Shown in pieces: positions 21,953-33,224 of a stretch of 64,000 nucleotides of DNA. Both the position numbers and the translations under genes were made by a program. Position 1 is the first letter of the stretch. Every line of letters starts with the position of its first letter. This stretch comes from Pachyseris speciosa (taxonomy: Eukaryota; Cnidaria; Anthozoa; Scleractinia; Pachyseridae): positions 1-64,000 of the forward strand of contig JAEMWC010001621.1 in NCBI GenBank assembly GCA_016490735.1. Reading direction: 5' to 3'. The notes below the pieces were generated by a model. That model saw only the letters and a program-made list of their open reading frames with translations. It ran no database searches and was not told the origin of the DNA.

Positions 21953-22170
21953 TTAATGTTTTTGTGTAACTTTTTTTAGGTACACACCTGTACATGTAAG
22001 TTCAGTTAAAGAAAGGAAATAAAGTTTGTGTATTGAAGAAAAACTTCCCTTCTCATGATTCTAAAAAGATAAACTGGTTTGAAAAACATAAACTACACTG
22101 TAACTAGTTTGAAAAAGTAAACTGGATTGAAAAAATTTAACCAAAAAATGAAATATGAACCACAGCATCT

Positions 22171-24555
22171 ATGCTGCCAAATACATTCGTACGTAGCAAT
22201 CCAATAGTAAAGGACAATAGAGTTATAACTGAATGAAGACAGTGCATGCCAAGTATGGGTTTGATATGGCAAGCAATAGCCCATACCAAATCCATGTATT
22301 ATCCATAGAGGGCCCAATTTAGGTTATGCCATATCATCTCCATACTTGGGCCATATATGGCCCATATCAACAGGTTTGGTATAAGACATATCAGTGTTGT
22401 ATGCATGTACCCCGACACATTTTCCCCAACCTTTTTAACTCTTGAGTCACTGGGTTCACTTTGGTTTTACTTGGCCAATGAGGCTTGACTTGCACTACAG
22501 TCTTATATTCATTTCCAGACTCTTCAGCTACTCGATCATTGATCACAGGCCTAACAGGAGAATTGGGAATAATTTACACGGCATTACAAGGCGTAGGGAA
22601 GACGTTAATGAGTGTTGAAGATAGCTTTTATAGCAAGGAGTCACGATTGTTTGGCCAAGAAGAAACAGATTTATCTAGGAGAATTTGTCATTTGTTATTT
22701 GTTTCTCAAGAGAAGCTGACACTCCTGTTTTAAAAGATTGGCGACGGGAATCTTCAAAAATCTCCTCGTCAATTTTTCATAAGTTGTTGGGAAGTCTATG
22801 TCAGTTTTGCACTGAGTTTCCTGAGACACTGTTTTGAAATATAAGCTGATGTTGGATCCACAATGAACTGAAGAGAAAGAATGTCTTGCTAAACGTTATA
22901 TGTACATGTAAATGCTCTGTGACCTTGCATAAGATTTCTGTCGCTCAACTTTTCGATGGCTGAAAATCACAGTAACCATGTATGTTTTGATCCATTTTAA
23001 ATGAAAAAATTTTGGGAGGCATAATGCATGCATACATTATAAAATCTGTTTTAGAAAAAGACAAATCAGAGTTCGCTTGAACAAAGACCACTATCTGGCT
23101 ACCAATCACATTTCTTTCCCAAGATCCTGGGAAAACAGCAGGAAACTGGAAGTCAACACGATTAACGATGCTGTTTCGCAGACGTCCCTTTCCCGCAAGC
23201 ATCAAAGGAAATAGGGGACATCTGCACGCAGGCTAGTCTTTGTTGTAATACTAATAAAACACTGCACATGACATACATGTACTCACACAAGTTGTCCCAA
23301 TAATATAAAAAAAAGTTTGGGTAATTTCAGAAACTTTCTTTCATGATGCAAAAGATTAACCATGACCCCATAATTAATGCTACCAATAAAATTTGTTACA
23401 AAAATGTAAAATATGACCTAAAACAGCTGTCATTGTCCTTCAATTTTCTCAACACTTCTTTAACTACAAAAATCGTTTTGAGGTCCTAGTTTCTCTCGTG
23501 GTATGAAATCAGATCGCTTTCAGAAGCTGATTATTGTCACAGGCTGGTTAACAAAATGTGGCTATCTTTAAGCAAACTGCGGAATATCTATGGTCGAGAG
23601 CTCGACTGAGTGTAGGGAAAGAGTCATTCTTCATTTTTTGAGTTTGCCCTAGTATTTTGTTGTTTTTTTTTGCCAGAGTGGGTTTTTTAATTGTTGCGCA
23701 AGAATTTAATTATCATTCTTGCAGTCAGGTAATCAATGCTTGGTGGCATCTGGCTGCATTGAGGTTTTCCATCATCCAAATCCCTTTTAACATATGTGAC
23801 CCTCCACGGGAAAACAGTGAATAAGGTGATCGCACGCACACGGCACGGTCCTAACACGTTCGCACGTTACTTGTCTAACACGCTTAGCGTGCGCTTATGC
23901 AAAATAACACAAAAGAATTGGAGTAGCGTATTAGTGCCCTTTGTTAACAGTGTGTTAACACAGTGGGCCTTTCAACACGCAAGTTTAACACGGTAAATTT
24001 CTTTCTTCTTGACACGGTAGCTCTGTGTTAACACGGTTGACAAATAGGGATGGCGAATGGTAAATCAGAGACTTTCCGAGACAGCTACACTGATATATTT
24101 TCTGCGAGTCTGAGACCTTCTTAGCCTTGCAAAAGAAATCGATACTCCGACATAACGTTGCGAACAATCCGGTGAAATTTGACAAAAACTCTGCGAGACA
24201 CGTATTTTTTGAAGAACCATTCGCCACCCCTACAATGGTACGAACGCCAGAGAAGAGATAAACTACGTTTTCATGTTACTTTACACTCTTCCAGTGAAAG
24301 GCTTCGACAAAATAAAAACGATTATTTTCACTGAAAGTCAAAGACAATTCTTCTGGTGTCCCTTGACAGAGGTTTTGATTTACCGTACGGAATTTATCGG
24401 TGGCAGATCTATGTCACGTGCTAGGCAACCAGTTGCAGAGTGATGATATTTCATTCGATCATGTTTCATACCGCAGCGTTGGGCGGTCTTCGATATAGAT
24501 CTATTTCAGAGCAACATTTTGAGATTTCTTTGCCAGCATGTTAGAAAACATTGTG
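22171..24555. other. Gene-free region before the inverted composite
   Basis: No supported exon. Contents include a palindromic CCATATATGG environment near 22,360 and, at 23,840-24,040, an unusual concentration of AACACG/CACACG words on a CG-richer background. The stretch ends abruptly at the inverted terminus starting GATCAATTTCACTTTCTGGG. Confidence 0.5.
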
Positions 24556-26024
24556 GATCAATTTCACTTTCTGGGCAACCGTGCTCGATATACGCAAATC
24601 GAGTTCGGAATGCAAATCGACCACTACTTCCAATTCCACCTCGGTTGGGCGTGCTCAATTTGCAGTAAATCGAGCTCGAATCCTAGGCGCGCTCGAGAGT
24701 AAATAATCGTGCTCGATAGCTTGTCGAGCTCCACTATCAGAGTCCGCCTACTTACTTTCCGGGGGGAGAGAGAAAAGTCAAATCGAGCTCGGTCAACTCT
24801 TATCGAGAGGACTCTGTGACAGAGTATATTGCGAAGTGGGAAAGTGACTGATTCATTGTCACTGTCATTTTTTTTTTCTTTCGTTTGGTTTTTAAATTTA
24901 TAGGGAGTCAAGAAAGTCTCAAGAATGGTGACAGAGACAAGAAGAGAAAAGAGAGAAGGCAAAGAAACGCACATAACAAATTTTAAATTTTCCAGTTAGC
25001 AGATATTTTTAACAAATTACAGCGTGCAAAAGTGAAATGAATTTCTGGAAATGAATAATACGATAATTAAGACAGAATCCACCAGAAGTTCGAGTAACAA
25101 GTAGACAAAAAGCTTGTACCAAGATTATTTTCATCGGATTGCAAACTTCTGTACGACTGTTTTAAATATCTTCTCAAAAAACATCATTTCTAGCAACACC
25201 AAACGTCGAAAACGAATGTTGAAGTAATGTATGAAACACTTGAAAGTACTGGTGAAATGAAACTGATGATGAAATTTTGCCTGTGTTTGCACAAGTTCTC
25301 TAAACTTTGAAATTTATTTTCTCTCGTTCCCATGGGAAATTGTCTTCGGTGTTATTTCAGGCAATTACCTTTGTATTTAGCTTTAAGAAAATGTAAAAAT
25401 GACTGTAAAATACTTAAAATTATTCTGGTACCAGATTTTTGTCCACTAAAACCTGAAATTGCTCGATTTTCTAGCGGATTTCGTCTTAATAACTTTCGGT
25501 TTGTACCCAAATTTCATATCATTGATTCAGCTCGGTCAACTCTTATCGAGAGGAGTCTGGTACAGTATGATGGTGTGTTTTGAGCTTTGTGAGCGCAGTG
25601 CGAGGTTTTCAGCATTTCTAGTCATGCCGTAAAAGTTTGAGGTAATACCGGACAATTTGCAGGAAAAGAAGATTGAAGGTAAGGATTCCTCTTTTGGTTA
25701 CTTTTGCGTGCAATAGTTTCGGGTTTATATTGTATTGGTTCCTTCTTTGTTATTAAGCTTAAGCTTAAGTCGGGACATTCCAAATTGTTCATATCCGAAA
25801 AATAGAGCAGTTTTCAATTGAGTGTGGAAAGTAATCAGGCAATTACTTTGGTTTTGGTTTTACGATGGTTGGAGATTTTATTTGGTAAGTAATTGGTTTG
25901 GTTTTGTTCTTGGTCTTACGACACTCGATGGAAAACCGCTTAGTAAATATTCGATATTTGTGATTCGATTAGTTTTATTTGTAGAAGTTGATCATCACAA
26001 GAGTCAATAGATTGTTTTCTCAAT

Positions 26025-26131
26025 AGACCTTTTTAGCTTGTATGTTGTTTACCCATTTCAGACCACGTGACGTCCTCAAGGGCCACCTGGCCTGAAATTG
26101 GTGAACAAAATGTGCAAGCTAAAAAAGGTCT
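26025..26131. mobile_element. Small MITE (AGACCTTTTTAGCTTG family), internally deleted
   Basis: The ends AGACCTTTTTAGCTTGTA and CAAGCTAAAAAAGGTCT are inverted. The copies at 52,058-52,239 and 58,593-58,774 are 182 bp; this one lacks about 77 internal bases. Confidence 0.75.
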
Positions 26132-27284
26132 GTTGCTGATGAAACCTGGAGATGGACCAAATGTGACAAAAGTAACTTCCCTCCCCCCCTCCCCTCCACT
26201 GCTAACGTTTTTATTGACCAACCACTCAGATGGAAATAAGTTGCCAGTTATTCTACGGGGCATAAATAACTGATAAGAAAATTTCTAAGTAACTATCTCC
26301 CAGTTGATCACACCCCCTCCCTTATTTGGAGTAGCTTATAAGTATATCACACCTTTGCAACATTACGCATTTAACAACAAGCAAGGCTCATTGTTTCACA
26401 TCACTTTTATTCATAACTTTGATAGATCAATTTTATTTTTAACAGTTTCAATGGAACAGCGAATTTTGAATTAACTACAGCATATGTCTTTCATTATCTT
26501 TCTTGTGAGGGGTGATAGCAAAGCAAGGAAGTGAGATTCAAATTTGAATGATCCCAAAAATACCCCTGTTATGGTAAAAATCCATTTCCCCTTGTGTCAA
26601 GCCAAACCAATTTTTGAATGGCCACCTGTCAGTGTTACAAAAACCACCACCTTTACTTTTGTCTGATAGGAAGAGCTGGTACGAAAGGTTGTCTTATAAT
26701 AGTCAAATATGAACACATCAGTCAAATGTCAACCATGGCAATGAACCTTTATATATCTTTTATGGGATGAATCAGTTTTCCACCTTGATTTCTCATCATT
26801 ACTATCACTTCTCTCGTTGAGAAGAAAGAGAATCGTCAAATCAAAACTCTTGAGCAATATTTGATCAAAAGATGCATTGGCCATTATTTTGGCAGAATGC
26901 CTTGCCTGTTTTAAGCGAAAATTGGTTTCTTATCGTAATGGAAAAAGAGCTTTAAATGAGATAAATTACCTGTAGGAATTCTAATGTAATGCTTTATTAA
27001 TTGGTTGTTAAGCTAATATTGGCTGTAACGTAAAGGCATTTCTAATCAGTAGTTAACATTATCTAAATACAAACTAATTACCAAAAACACTTAAAATAAA
27101 CCCACCAGTCTCCTCAACTATAGCTACTGGAGGTTTGATTATTCAAATGTTCAATTTAGTAACCCTCCAACTAAGGTAGTAAAGTTACAGGCACATTCTT
27201 TTTTGTCATAAAAAAATAACAGGCTCATAAATTACGTCATAGCATTCAAAACTTCAAAACTGAAATCTGTTGGAGCTTGATAAC

Positions 27285-27479
27285 AGACATTTTTAGCTTG
27301 TAGATTTTGTCTTCCTAATGTAGACCACGTGATGCTCCCAAGGGGATTTGCTTTTTGTCTTTCCATAAAATATACATGCATATGCACATGAATAAGGCGA
27401 AATTTCATAGGAACAGTTCTCGGGGGTAATATTACGTGGTCTACATTGGGGAAACAAAATGTACAAGCTAAAAAGGTCT
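27285..27479. mobile_element. Small MITE (AGACCTTTTTAGCTTG family)
   Basis: Inverted ends of about 48 bp include TTTTTAGCTTGTA, the AATGTAGACCACGT block and its mirror ACGTGGTCTACATT. Related copies lie at 50,710-50,904 and 59,941-60,134 at the equivalent place of the other arms. Confidence 0.8.
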
Positions 27480-28558
27480 GTTGTTGGTTCCCGCTAAAGT
27501 GACAAATATTTTGACATTGTCATGATTCAGACTGGGTGTGACTGAAAACTAAAACTCTTGCTAGACATATACTTTCTATTTTACTCTTTCATTTCAGGAG
27601 TTACTGGCATTTGAATTCTCCTTACAATTTAAAACACAGTTAATGCAAATTACGAAAAAAATCAACCAGGGACAGTGTCATGATTTTAAAATTAAATTCT
27701 CATGAATTGTCAACAACGGCACATATGGTAATATTCTTTCACATCTTGTAAGTGAAATGGTGAAAGCTAGTTTTAATTACCATGTTCAATTTAATTATGC
27801 GGTGCAGTGGACTGACCCTCGTGATAATTCAGCCAGTTTCTAACAAAAAACTTTGAAATGAGTGAAGGTTAGTCATTGCAAATATGTTTCCAACAAAGGG
27901 TTCTAGTAGGGGATTGACTGCAAAAGGATTGCGTTATTCGTTTCAAACTTTCAAATTTAATTTGAATATTGTAATCATTGATCTGTAGCTTTAGTGTAAC
28001 CTCATTTGAAATATCAATTGTTGATTGGTTTCGGTTGAAGACTTCATGTGGTGTTCAAGTGCAAAGTTTGGTGCCATTTTGAGTCTTCACTTGTTTGTTG
28101 TTTGCTGTTTGCTCAGTCTTTCCAAATGGTTTTCATAGAATTATTTTAATAAACACAAGCCTAAGCGCTTGTTGAAAAGAATGTGAAAGGTCAAATTTCA
28201 ATTGCATTATTTTATCAATCGGTGTGAAGTTTAACTTATGCGCTCCCAAGGAAAATATATTTAGATCTAACAAGCTGCAAATAGCTGCCAAAAGATCTTT
28301 CAACATTGTAACAGCTCTTAAGTGTGTCTTTTGGATGTGAACACCACACGGAGCAGTCCAGCAATGTGAGAGATAAATGGATCAACAATCGATATTTCAA
28401 ATGACATTGCACATGGGCTACGGTTGATTGATTAAAATATTCAAATTTAAGTTGAAAGTTTGAAATGAAGAATGCAGTCTGTTTGCAAAATAATAGTCAA
28501 AACTGTTGTCGAATATATGCTGCACAGACTCAGCATTTTGACTGTAATTACAATTAAC

Positions 28559-29126
28559 TTACTTGTCATCTACATTGTCCTTTCTTGCATTTTTCCTTTG
28601 TGCAGTCGTTCTCTTGTCCTTTTTTCTTTTCTTTGTATTGGCACTGTTCTCTTCCACTTCTTGTTCTTTTCCTGCTTCTGTATCTGCTTCCTTTTCTCGG
28701 TCTTGACTTTCCTCCATTTCTCTTCCTTGGTTTTGTTCTTCTACTTTTTGTACTCCTCGTTCTTCTGGTTCTTGTTCCTTTCCTCCTTTGTTCTCTTCCA
28801 TTTCTCTTCCATTTGCTTCTGTATCTGCTTCCATTTCTCGTTCTTTTCTTTCTTCCATTTCTTCTCCTTGGTTTCGGTCTTCAACTTTTTCTTGTCCTTT
28901 TCTTCCTTCTGGTTGTCCTTTGTTTTCTCTTTTGTTGTCTTGCCTTTCTTGATCTTCTACTGCTTCTGTTTCTTTTTCCTTTTGCTGCTCTTTTCCTTTT
29001 TCTGTGTTTTGTTCTTTCTCACTTTCTTCAATGTTTTCAACCCAAACTTCTCCTTCCTCTTCTTCTTCTCGTTGCTGTGCCTTTGTTGTTTGGATGGCAT
29101 TATTCATTGTTGTTGCTGCAGGCTCA
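28559..29126 (-). CDS. Glu/Lys/Gln-rich protein, exon 2 (left copy)
   Basis: The exon starts after a TTTTTATCACAG acceptor and encodes about 188 residues to a stop after KARKDNVDDK-type ending. The N-terminal part reads DEPAATTMNNAIQTTKAQQR, followed by an acidic run. The rest is repetitive E/K/Q/R (EKEQNTEKGKEQQKEKETEA, then EMEERKEREMEADTEA-like and EKEADTEAGKEQEVEE repeats), with a basic end KKRKKDKRTTAQRK that could act as a nuclear localisation signal. The composition predicts disorder or coiled coil. No known family is recognised. The frame is intact here, while the other copy is frameshifted. The opposite strand is also open but only as a Phe/Leu-rich shadow. Confidence 0.55.
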
Positions 29127-29411
29127 TCTGTGATAAAAACCACATTTTTCAGTTAGTTGGTTACTTTTTTGTAATTCCATTCATGTATGTAATTACTAAT
29201 GTATCATAGTTTGCTGATTTGAAGCAGTTGAATGTGAGTGGTGATTGGATTCGGTTTTATTTGGTCCAGTTTCCATTAGATCACCAGACATTTGCTGGGG
29301 CAATGATTATCTTAGTTTCTGCTTTCAGTTTTGTTGGCTGGTAACTAGCCTATAGTAAAGAATATTGTTTCAGTGTGTACATCAGTCTATAAATAGTTAA
29401 ATTTTTCTTAC

Positions 29412-29475
29412 CCATTACTGTAGCAGAAAGGACTTCATCAGTGCAATTCTCGGGAAAATTTCCTCTGAAGGACAC
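29412..29475 (-). CDS. Glu/Lys/Gln-rich protein, upstream exon (left copy)
   Basis: Bounded by a TTACTTGTAG acceptor and a GTAAG donor, the exon reads SFRGNFPENCTDEVLSATVM and leaves one base that forms the Asp codon of exon 2 (VM-DEPAATT). The identical arrangement exists in the right arm. No further upstream exon or start codon could be identified, so the gene may be a 3' fragment. Confidence 0.5.
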
Positions 29476-29784
29476 CTACAAGTAAAAGTAGGGAAGGGAA
29501 GTGTGCTGCTCAAAGGAGTCATGTGTGTAACTTTCGTTTGTACAAGATAACTTAACTGTGGCTTAAGAAAGTTACATATTTTTCCATTTGAGCAGCTAAC
29601 TTCCCTTCAAATAATTTCCCAAACATAGGTTGACAATTTAAGTAATTACTGTCATAAATTGAATAGTGTTAACTTCTTGGCATTTGTTAGTGTTAGTTGG
29701 TCACTCCCAAATTTCAATGCACTGGAAGAGCCTTGTCCCTGCAGAACCTGACTAGTTTTTCCTTCAAAATGTCTATCATATGAA

Positions 29785-31500
29785 AAAGCCTGCCCCCAAG
29801 TTATCCTGCCATCTTTGTCTCTCCCAAGTGTCGATGCCCAGAAAGGACATCGTTATAAGGGAACCCATCAAGTTTGTCTTTCACAAGTGTAGATGCCCCG
29901 GAAGAGCTTCAACCCAAGGAAAGCTGTCAAGTTTGTCTGTCCCAAGTGTCAATCCCCGGAAAGGACTTCATCCCAAGGGAATCCGTCAAGTCTATCTTTC
30001 CCAAGTGTCGATGCACCAGAAGAGCTTCATCCCAAGGGAACCTGTCAAGTTTGTCTGTCCCATGTGTCGATGCCCTGAAAGGGCCTCATCCCAAGGAAAC
30101 CTGTCAAGTTTGTTGTTCCTAAGTGTCGATGCCCCAGAAGAGCTTTGTCCCAAGGGGAACCTGTCAAGTTTGTCTGTCCCAAGTGTCAATGTCCCGGAAG
30201 GGCCTCGTCCAAGGAAGCGTGTCAAGTTTGTCTGTCCCAAGTGTCGATGCCCCGGAAAGGACTTCGTCCCAAGGGAACCTGTCAAGTATGTCTGTCCCAA
30301 GTGTCGATGCCCCAGAAGGGCCTCGTCCCAAGGGAACCTGTCAAGTTTGTCTTTCCCAAGTGTCGATGCCCCGGAAAGGACTTCGTCCCAAGGGAACCTG
30401 TCAAGTATGTCTGTCCCAAGTGTCGATGCCCCAGAAGAGCTTCGTCCCAAGGGAGCATATCCAGTTTGTCTTTACCAAGTGTTGATGCCCCAGAAGAGTT
30501 TTGTCCAAAGGGAACCTGTCCAGTTTGTCTGTCCCAAGTGTCGATGCCCCAGAAGAGCTTCGTCCCAAGGGAACCTGTCAAGGATGTCTGTCCCAAGTGT
30601 CGATGCCCCGGAAAGGACTTCGTCCCAAGGGAACCTGTCAAGTATGTCTGTCCCAAGTGTCGATGCCCCAGAAGAGCTTCGTCCCAAGAGAGCATATCCA
30701 GTTTGTCTTTCCCAAGTGTTGATGCACCAGAAGAGTTTTGTCCAAAGGGAACCTGTCAAGTTTGTGTGTCCCAAGTGTCGATGCCCCAGAAGAGCTTCGT
30801 CCCAAGGGAACCTGTCAAGGATGTCTGTCCCAAGTGTCGATGCCCCGGAAAGGACTTCGTCCCAAGAGAACCTGTCAAGTATGTCTGTCCCAAGTGTCGA
30901 TGCCCGAGAAGAGCTTCGTCCCAAGAGAGCATATCCAGTTTGTCTTTCCCAAGTGTTGATGCACCAGAAGAGTTTTGTCCAAAGGGAACCTGTCAAGTTT
31001 GTGTGTCCCAAGTGTCGATGCCCCAGAAGAGCTTCGTCCCAAGGGAACCTGTCAAGGATGTCTGTCCCAAGTGTCGATGCCCCGGAAAGGACTTCGTCCC
31101 AAGGGAACCTGTCAAGTATGTCTGTCCCAAGTGTCGATGCCCCAGAAGAGCTTCGTCCCAAGGGAGCATATCCAGTTTGTCTTTCCCAAGTGTTGATGCC
31201 CCAGAAGAGTTTCGTCCAAAGGGAACCTGTCAAGTTTGTGTGTCCCAAGTGTCGGTGCCCCAGAAGAGCTTCGTCCCAAGGGAACCTGTGAAGGATGTCT
31301 GTCCCAAGTGTCGATGCCCCAGAAGAGCTTCGTCCCAAGGGAACCTGTCGAGTTTGTCTGTCCCAAGTGTAAATGCCCTGGAAGAGCCTCGTCCCATAGG
31401 AACCTGTCAAGTTTGTCTGACTCCATTGTCGGTGCCCTGAAAGAGCCTCGTCCCAAAGGAACTCATCAACTTTGTCTTTCCCAAGTGTCGATACCCCCAG
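29785..31500 (+). repeat. Satellite array, 59-60-bp monomer, left block 1
   Basis: About 28 monomers share CCCAAGTGTCGATGCCCC, then a GGAAAGGACTTCG or AGAAGAGCTTCG variant, then TCCCAAGGGAACCTGTCAAG. Monomers alternate between 59 and 60 bases. From about 30,480 to 31,200 a four-monomer unit of 237 bp repeats three times. Stops are rare in most frames, so long frames arise on both strands (503 codons forward at 29,780-31,291). The 59-base units shift frame, which argues against coding. Confidence 0.92.
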
Positions 31501-31514
31501 ACAAGTTTTTTTAT

Positions 31515-31548
<34 letters not shown>

Positions 31549-31770
31549 GCAAAGGCTCATCTAGAGAGCTTATGCTAATTGCAATGCATTAAAAAAATAT
31601 GATTACACGTCGCTATGAGACAAGACACACACAAATTACTGAAAGTTAGCAGAAAGAGTTGGACAAAGAAATGAACAATTGGATGTATTGAAAAATATCA
31701 CATTAGTTTGAAAGTCAGCATTTGAAATACCATTTAGAAACCAATCAATTTTTTTTCTTTTCTGTCACAA
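31501..31770. other. Unique spacer inside the satellite
   Basis: About 270 AT-rich bases separate two satellite blocks. The mirror copy is at about 46,731-46,985. It includes GCTCTAAGAGCGCAAAGG. No gene seen. Confidence 0.7.
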
Positions 31771-32457
31771 GTGTCTATACCCTGGAAGGGCCTTGTCCCA
31801 AGGGAACCTATTAAGTTTGTCATTCCAAATGTTGATGCCCCAGAACAGCTTTCTCTGAAGGGTAGCCGTCAAGTTTGTCCTTCCCTATTGCCCGGAAAGG
31901 ACTTCATCTCAAGGTAACCTGTCAAGTTTGCCTGTCCCGATTGTCAAGTGTCAATGCCTGGGAAGGACCTCGTCCCAAGAAAACCTGTCAAGTTAGTCTG
32001 TCCCAAGTGTCGATGCCCCTGAGGGCTTAATCCCAAGGGAACCTGTCAAGCTTGTCTGTCCCAAACGTAGATGCTCCAGAGGATAGCTTTTTCCCAAGTG
32101 TTGATGCCCAAAAGAGCTTCGTCCCAAGGGAACCTGTCAAGTTTGTCTGTCCCAAGTGTCGATGCCCCAGAGGAGCTTCATCCCAAGGAAACCCATCCAG
32201 TTTGTCTTTCCCAATTGTCGATGACCGAGAACAGCTTCGTCCCAAGGGAACCTGTCAAGTTTGTCTGTCCCAAGTGTTGATGCCCTGGAAGGGCTTTGTC
32301 CCAAGGGAACCTGTCAAGTTTGTCTTTCCCAAGTGTCGATGCCCCCGAAGAGCTTCGTCCCAAGGGAACCTGTCAAGTTTGTCTATCCCAAGTGTCGATG
32401 CCCGGAAAGGACTTTGTCCCAAGGGAACCTGTCAAGTTTGTCTGTCCCAAGTGTTCA
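31771..32457 (+). repeat. Satellite array, left block 2
   Basis: About eleven more diverged monomers of the same satellite. The array stops within a monomer at CCCAAGTGTTCA, where the hairpin begins. Confidence 0.9.
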
Positions 32458-32460
32458 ACG

Positions 32461-32491
<31 letters not shown>

Positions 32492-32536
32492 GGATTCGAA
32501 TAATGTAAATTGACCACCGTACATGGATTCGAATCC

Positions 32537-32567
<31 letters not shown>

Positions 32568-32573
32568 CGTTGA
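32455..32573. repeat. Perfect 47-bp hairpin at the satellite edge
   Basis: Positions 32,455-32,501 and 32,527-32,573 are exact reverse complements, with a 25-base loop that itself repeats part of the arm (TGTAAATTGACCACCGTACA). The arm tip GGGATTCGAATCCC is palindromic and resembles a tRNA T-loop/B-box word. It replaces the satellite at the point where the two large arms stop matching. Confidence 0.95.
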
Positions 32574-32599
32574 TAAACCAAATTTTCGTGTCTCACTTC

Positions 32600-32645
<46 letters not shown>

Positions 32646-32699
32646 TTCACTTTTTCATTCAAGCGTGCTCATGTTTATTGACCCGTTTCATCTACATTG

Positions 32700-33060
32700 T
32701 CTCACACCTTCTTTACGTGCCGCGAGCTCTAATGAAAAACTGAACAGTAAAGTCATATTGTATGAGCTCTGCGTAAAACTGGAAAACAATTTCTGATCAG
32801 TGTATCGTCTAAAATTATAGTTAGATTTCGGTTTAATCTATGAAACGGCTTCACGAAAGGCGGATCATGCTATCCTTTGAGAGAAAAAAAAATCACACCT
32901 TTGTTACGTGCCGCGCGCTCTGCTTAGAAGTATGAAAAAACTCTGATCACAGGCTCTGTACAAAGTTATACCAGTATATCTTTTAAAATCACGGTTTAAA
33001 TCATTGACAAAGTTGACGAACAAGACCTAAGTGAAAAAACTTCAAGTGCCGAACGCTCGA
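32700..33060. repeat. Diverged tandem repeats (about 180-bp period)
   Basis: TTACGTGCCGCG(A/C)GCTCT recurs near 32,713 and 32,903, and a looser relative (AAGTGCCGAACGCTCGA) near 33,045. ATCATGC/CTGATCA words lie between. No coding content. Confidence 0.55.
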
Positions 33061-33224
33061 TTGAAAAGAAATGGAAAAGTGAGACTTGTTTTGAGCCGAA
33101 TCCAGCTCCTTTTAAAAATAAGCTCTTACGGTAAGAGATGTTGGGTTTTAAAAACGAGGACCTCATTAGAAAGCAGCTAAGCGGACAAACAATGCCTTCA
33201 ATAGCTTGAGGCATGGCTTACGGT

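Larger units (their letters stand above)
21040..22170. mobile_element. Fold-back element, about 1.1 kb
   Basis: The block at 21,055-21,150 has AATCCAGTTTACTTTTTTC, CACACTAGTA and CAAACCAGTTTAT. It is mirrored at 22,068-22,165 as ATAAACTGGTTTG, GTAACTAGTTTG and GTAAACTGGATTG. A shorter palindrome lies at 21,695-21,799. The interior has no recognisable protein and includes TTAGGG-like words. Exact borders are uncertain. Confidence 0.55.
24980..28558. other. Gene-poor part of the left arm
   Basis: This stretch is present in three copies in the window (also about 49,630-53,280 and 57,560-60,871 for most of it). A frame starting MWKVIRQLLWFWFYDGWRFY near 25,822 is kept in all copies but has no recognisable domain. 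CACGTG-containing words occur at the inner edges of the two small MITEs. No splice-supported exons were found. Confidence 0.5.
24687..32457 (+). repeat. Left arm of the 7.5-7.8-kb inverted repeat
   Basis: The reverse complement of this arm is found at 46,038-53,576 with few substitutions. In order it holds GAGCTCG-rich terminal DNA, about 3.6 kb of gene-poor DNA with two MITEs, the Glu/Lys-rich gene (minus), and two satellite blocks split by about 270 bp of unique sequence. Relative to the other copies it lacks about 77 bp near 26,079. Identity stops at CCCAAGTGTTCA, where a hairpin begins here and the satellite continues in the right arm. Confidence 0.9.

Noticed and set aside
28472..29209. 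A 245-codon Phe/Leu-rich frame resembling a membrane protein
   Set aside because: It is the antisense of the Glu/Lys-rich exon; GAA/AAG-rich codons read as TTC/CTT on the other strand. Splice phase supports the minus strand.
29780..31291. A 503-codon forward frame with CPKC-like pairs, and similar long frames on both strands of the arrays
   Set aside because: The monomers are 59 or 60 bases, so the translated unit changes frame repeatedly, and frames are open on both strands. This is a satellite lacking stops, not a zinc-binding protein.
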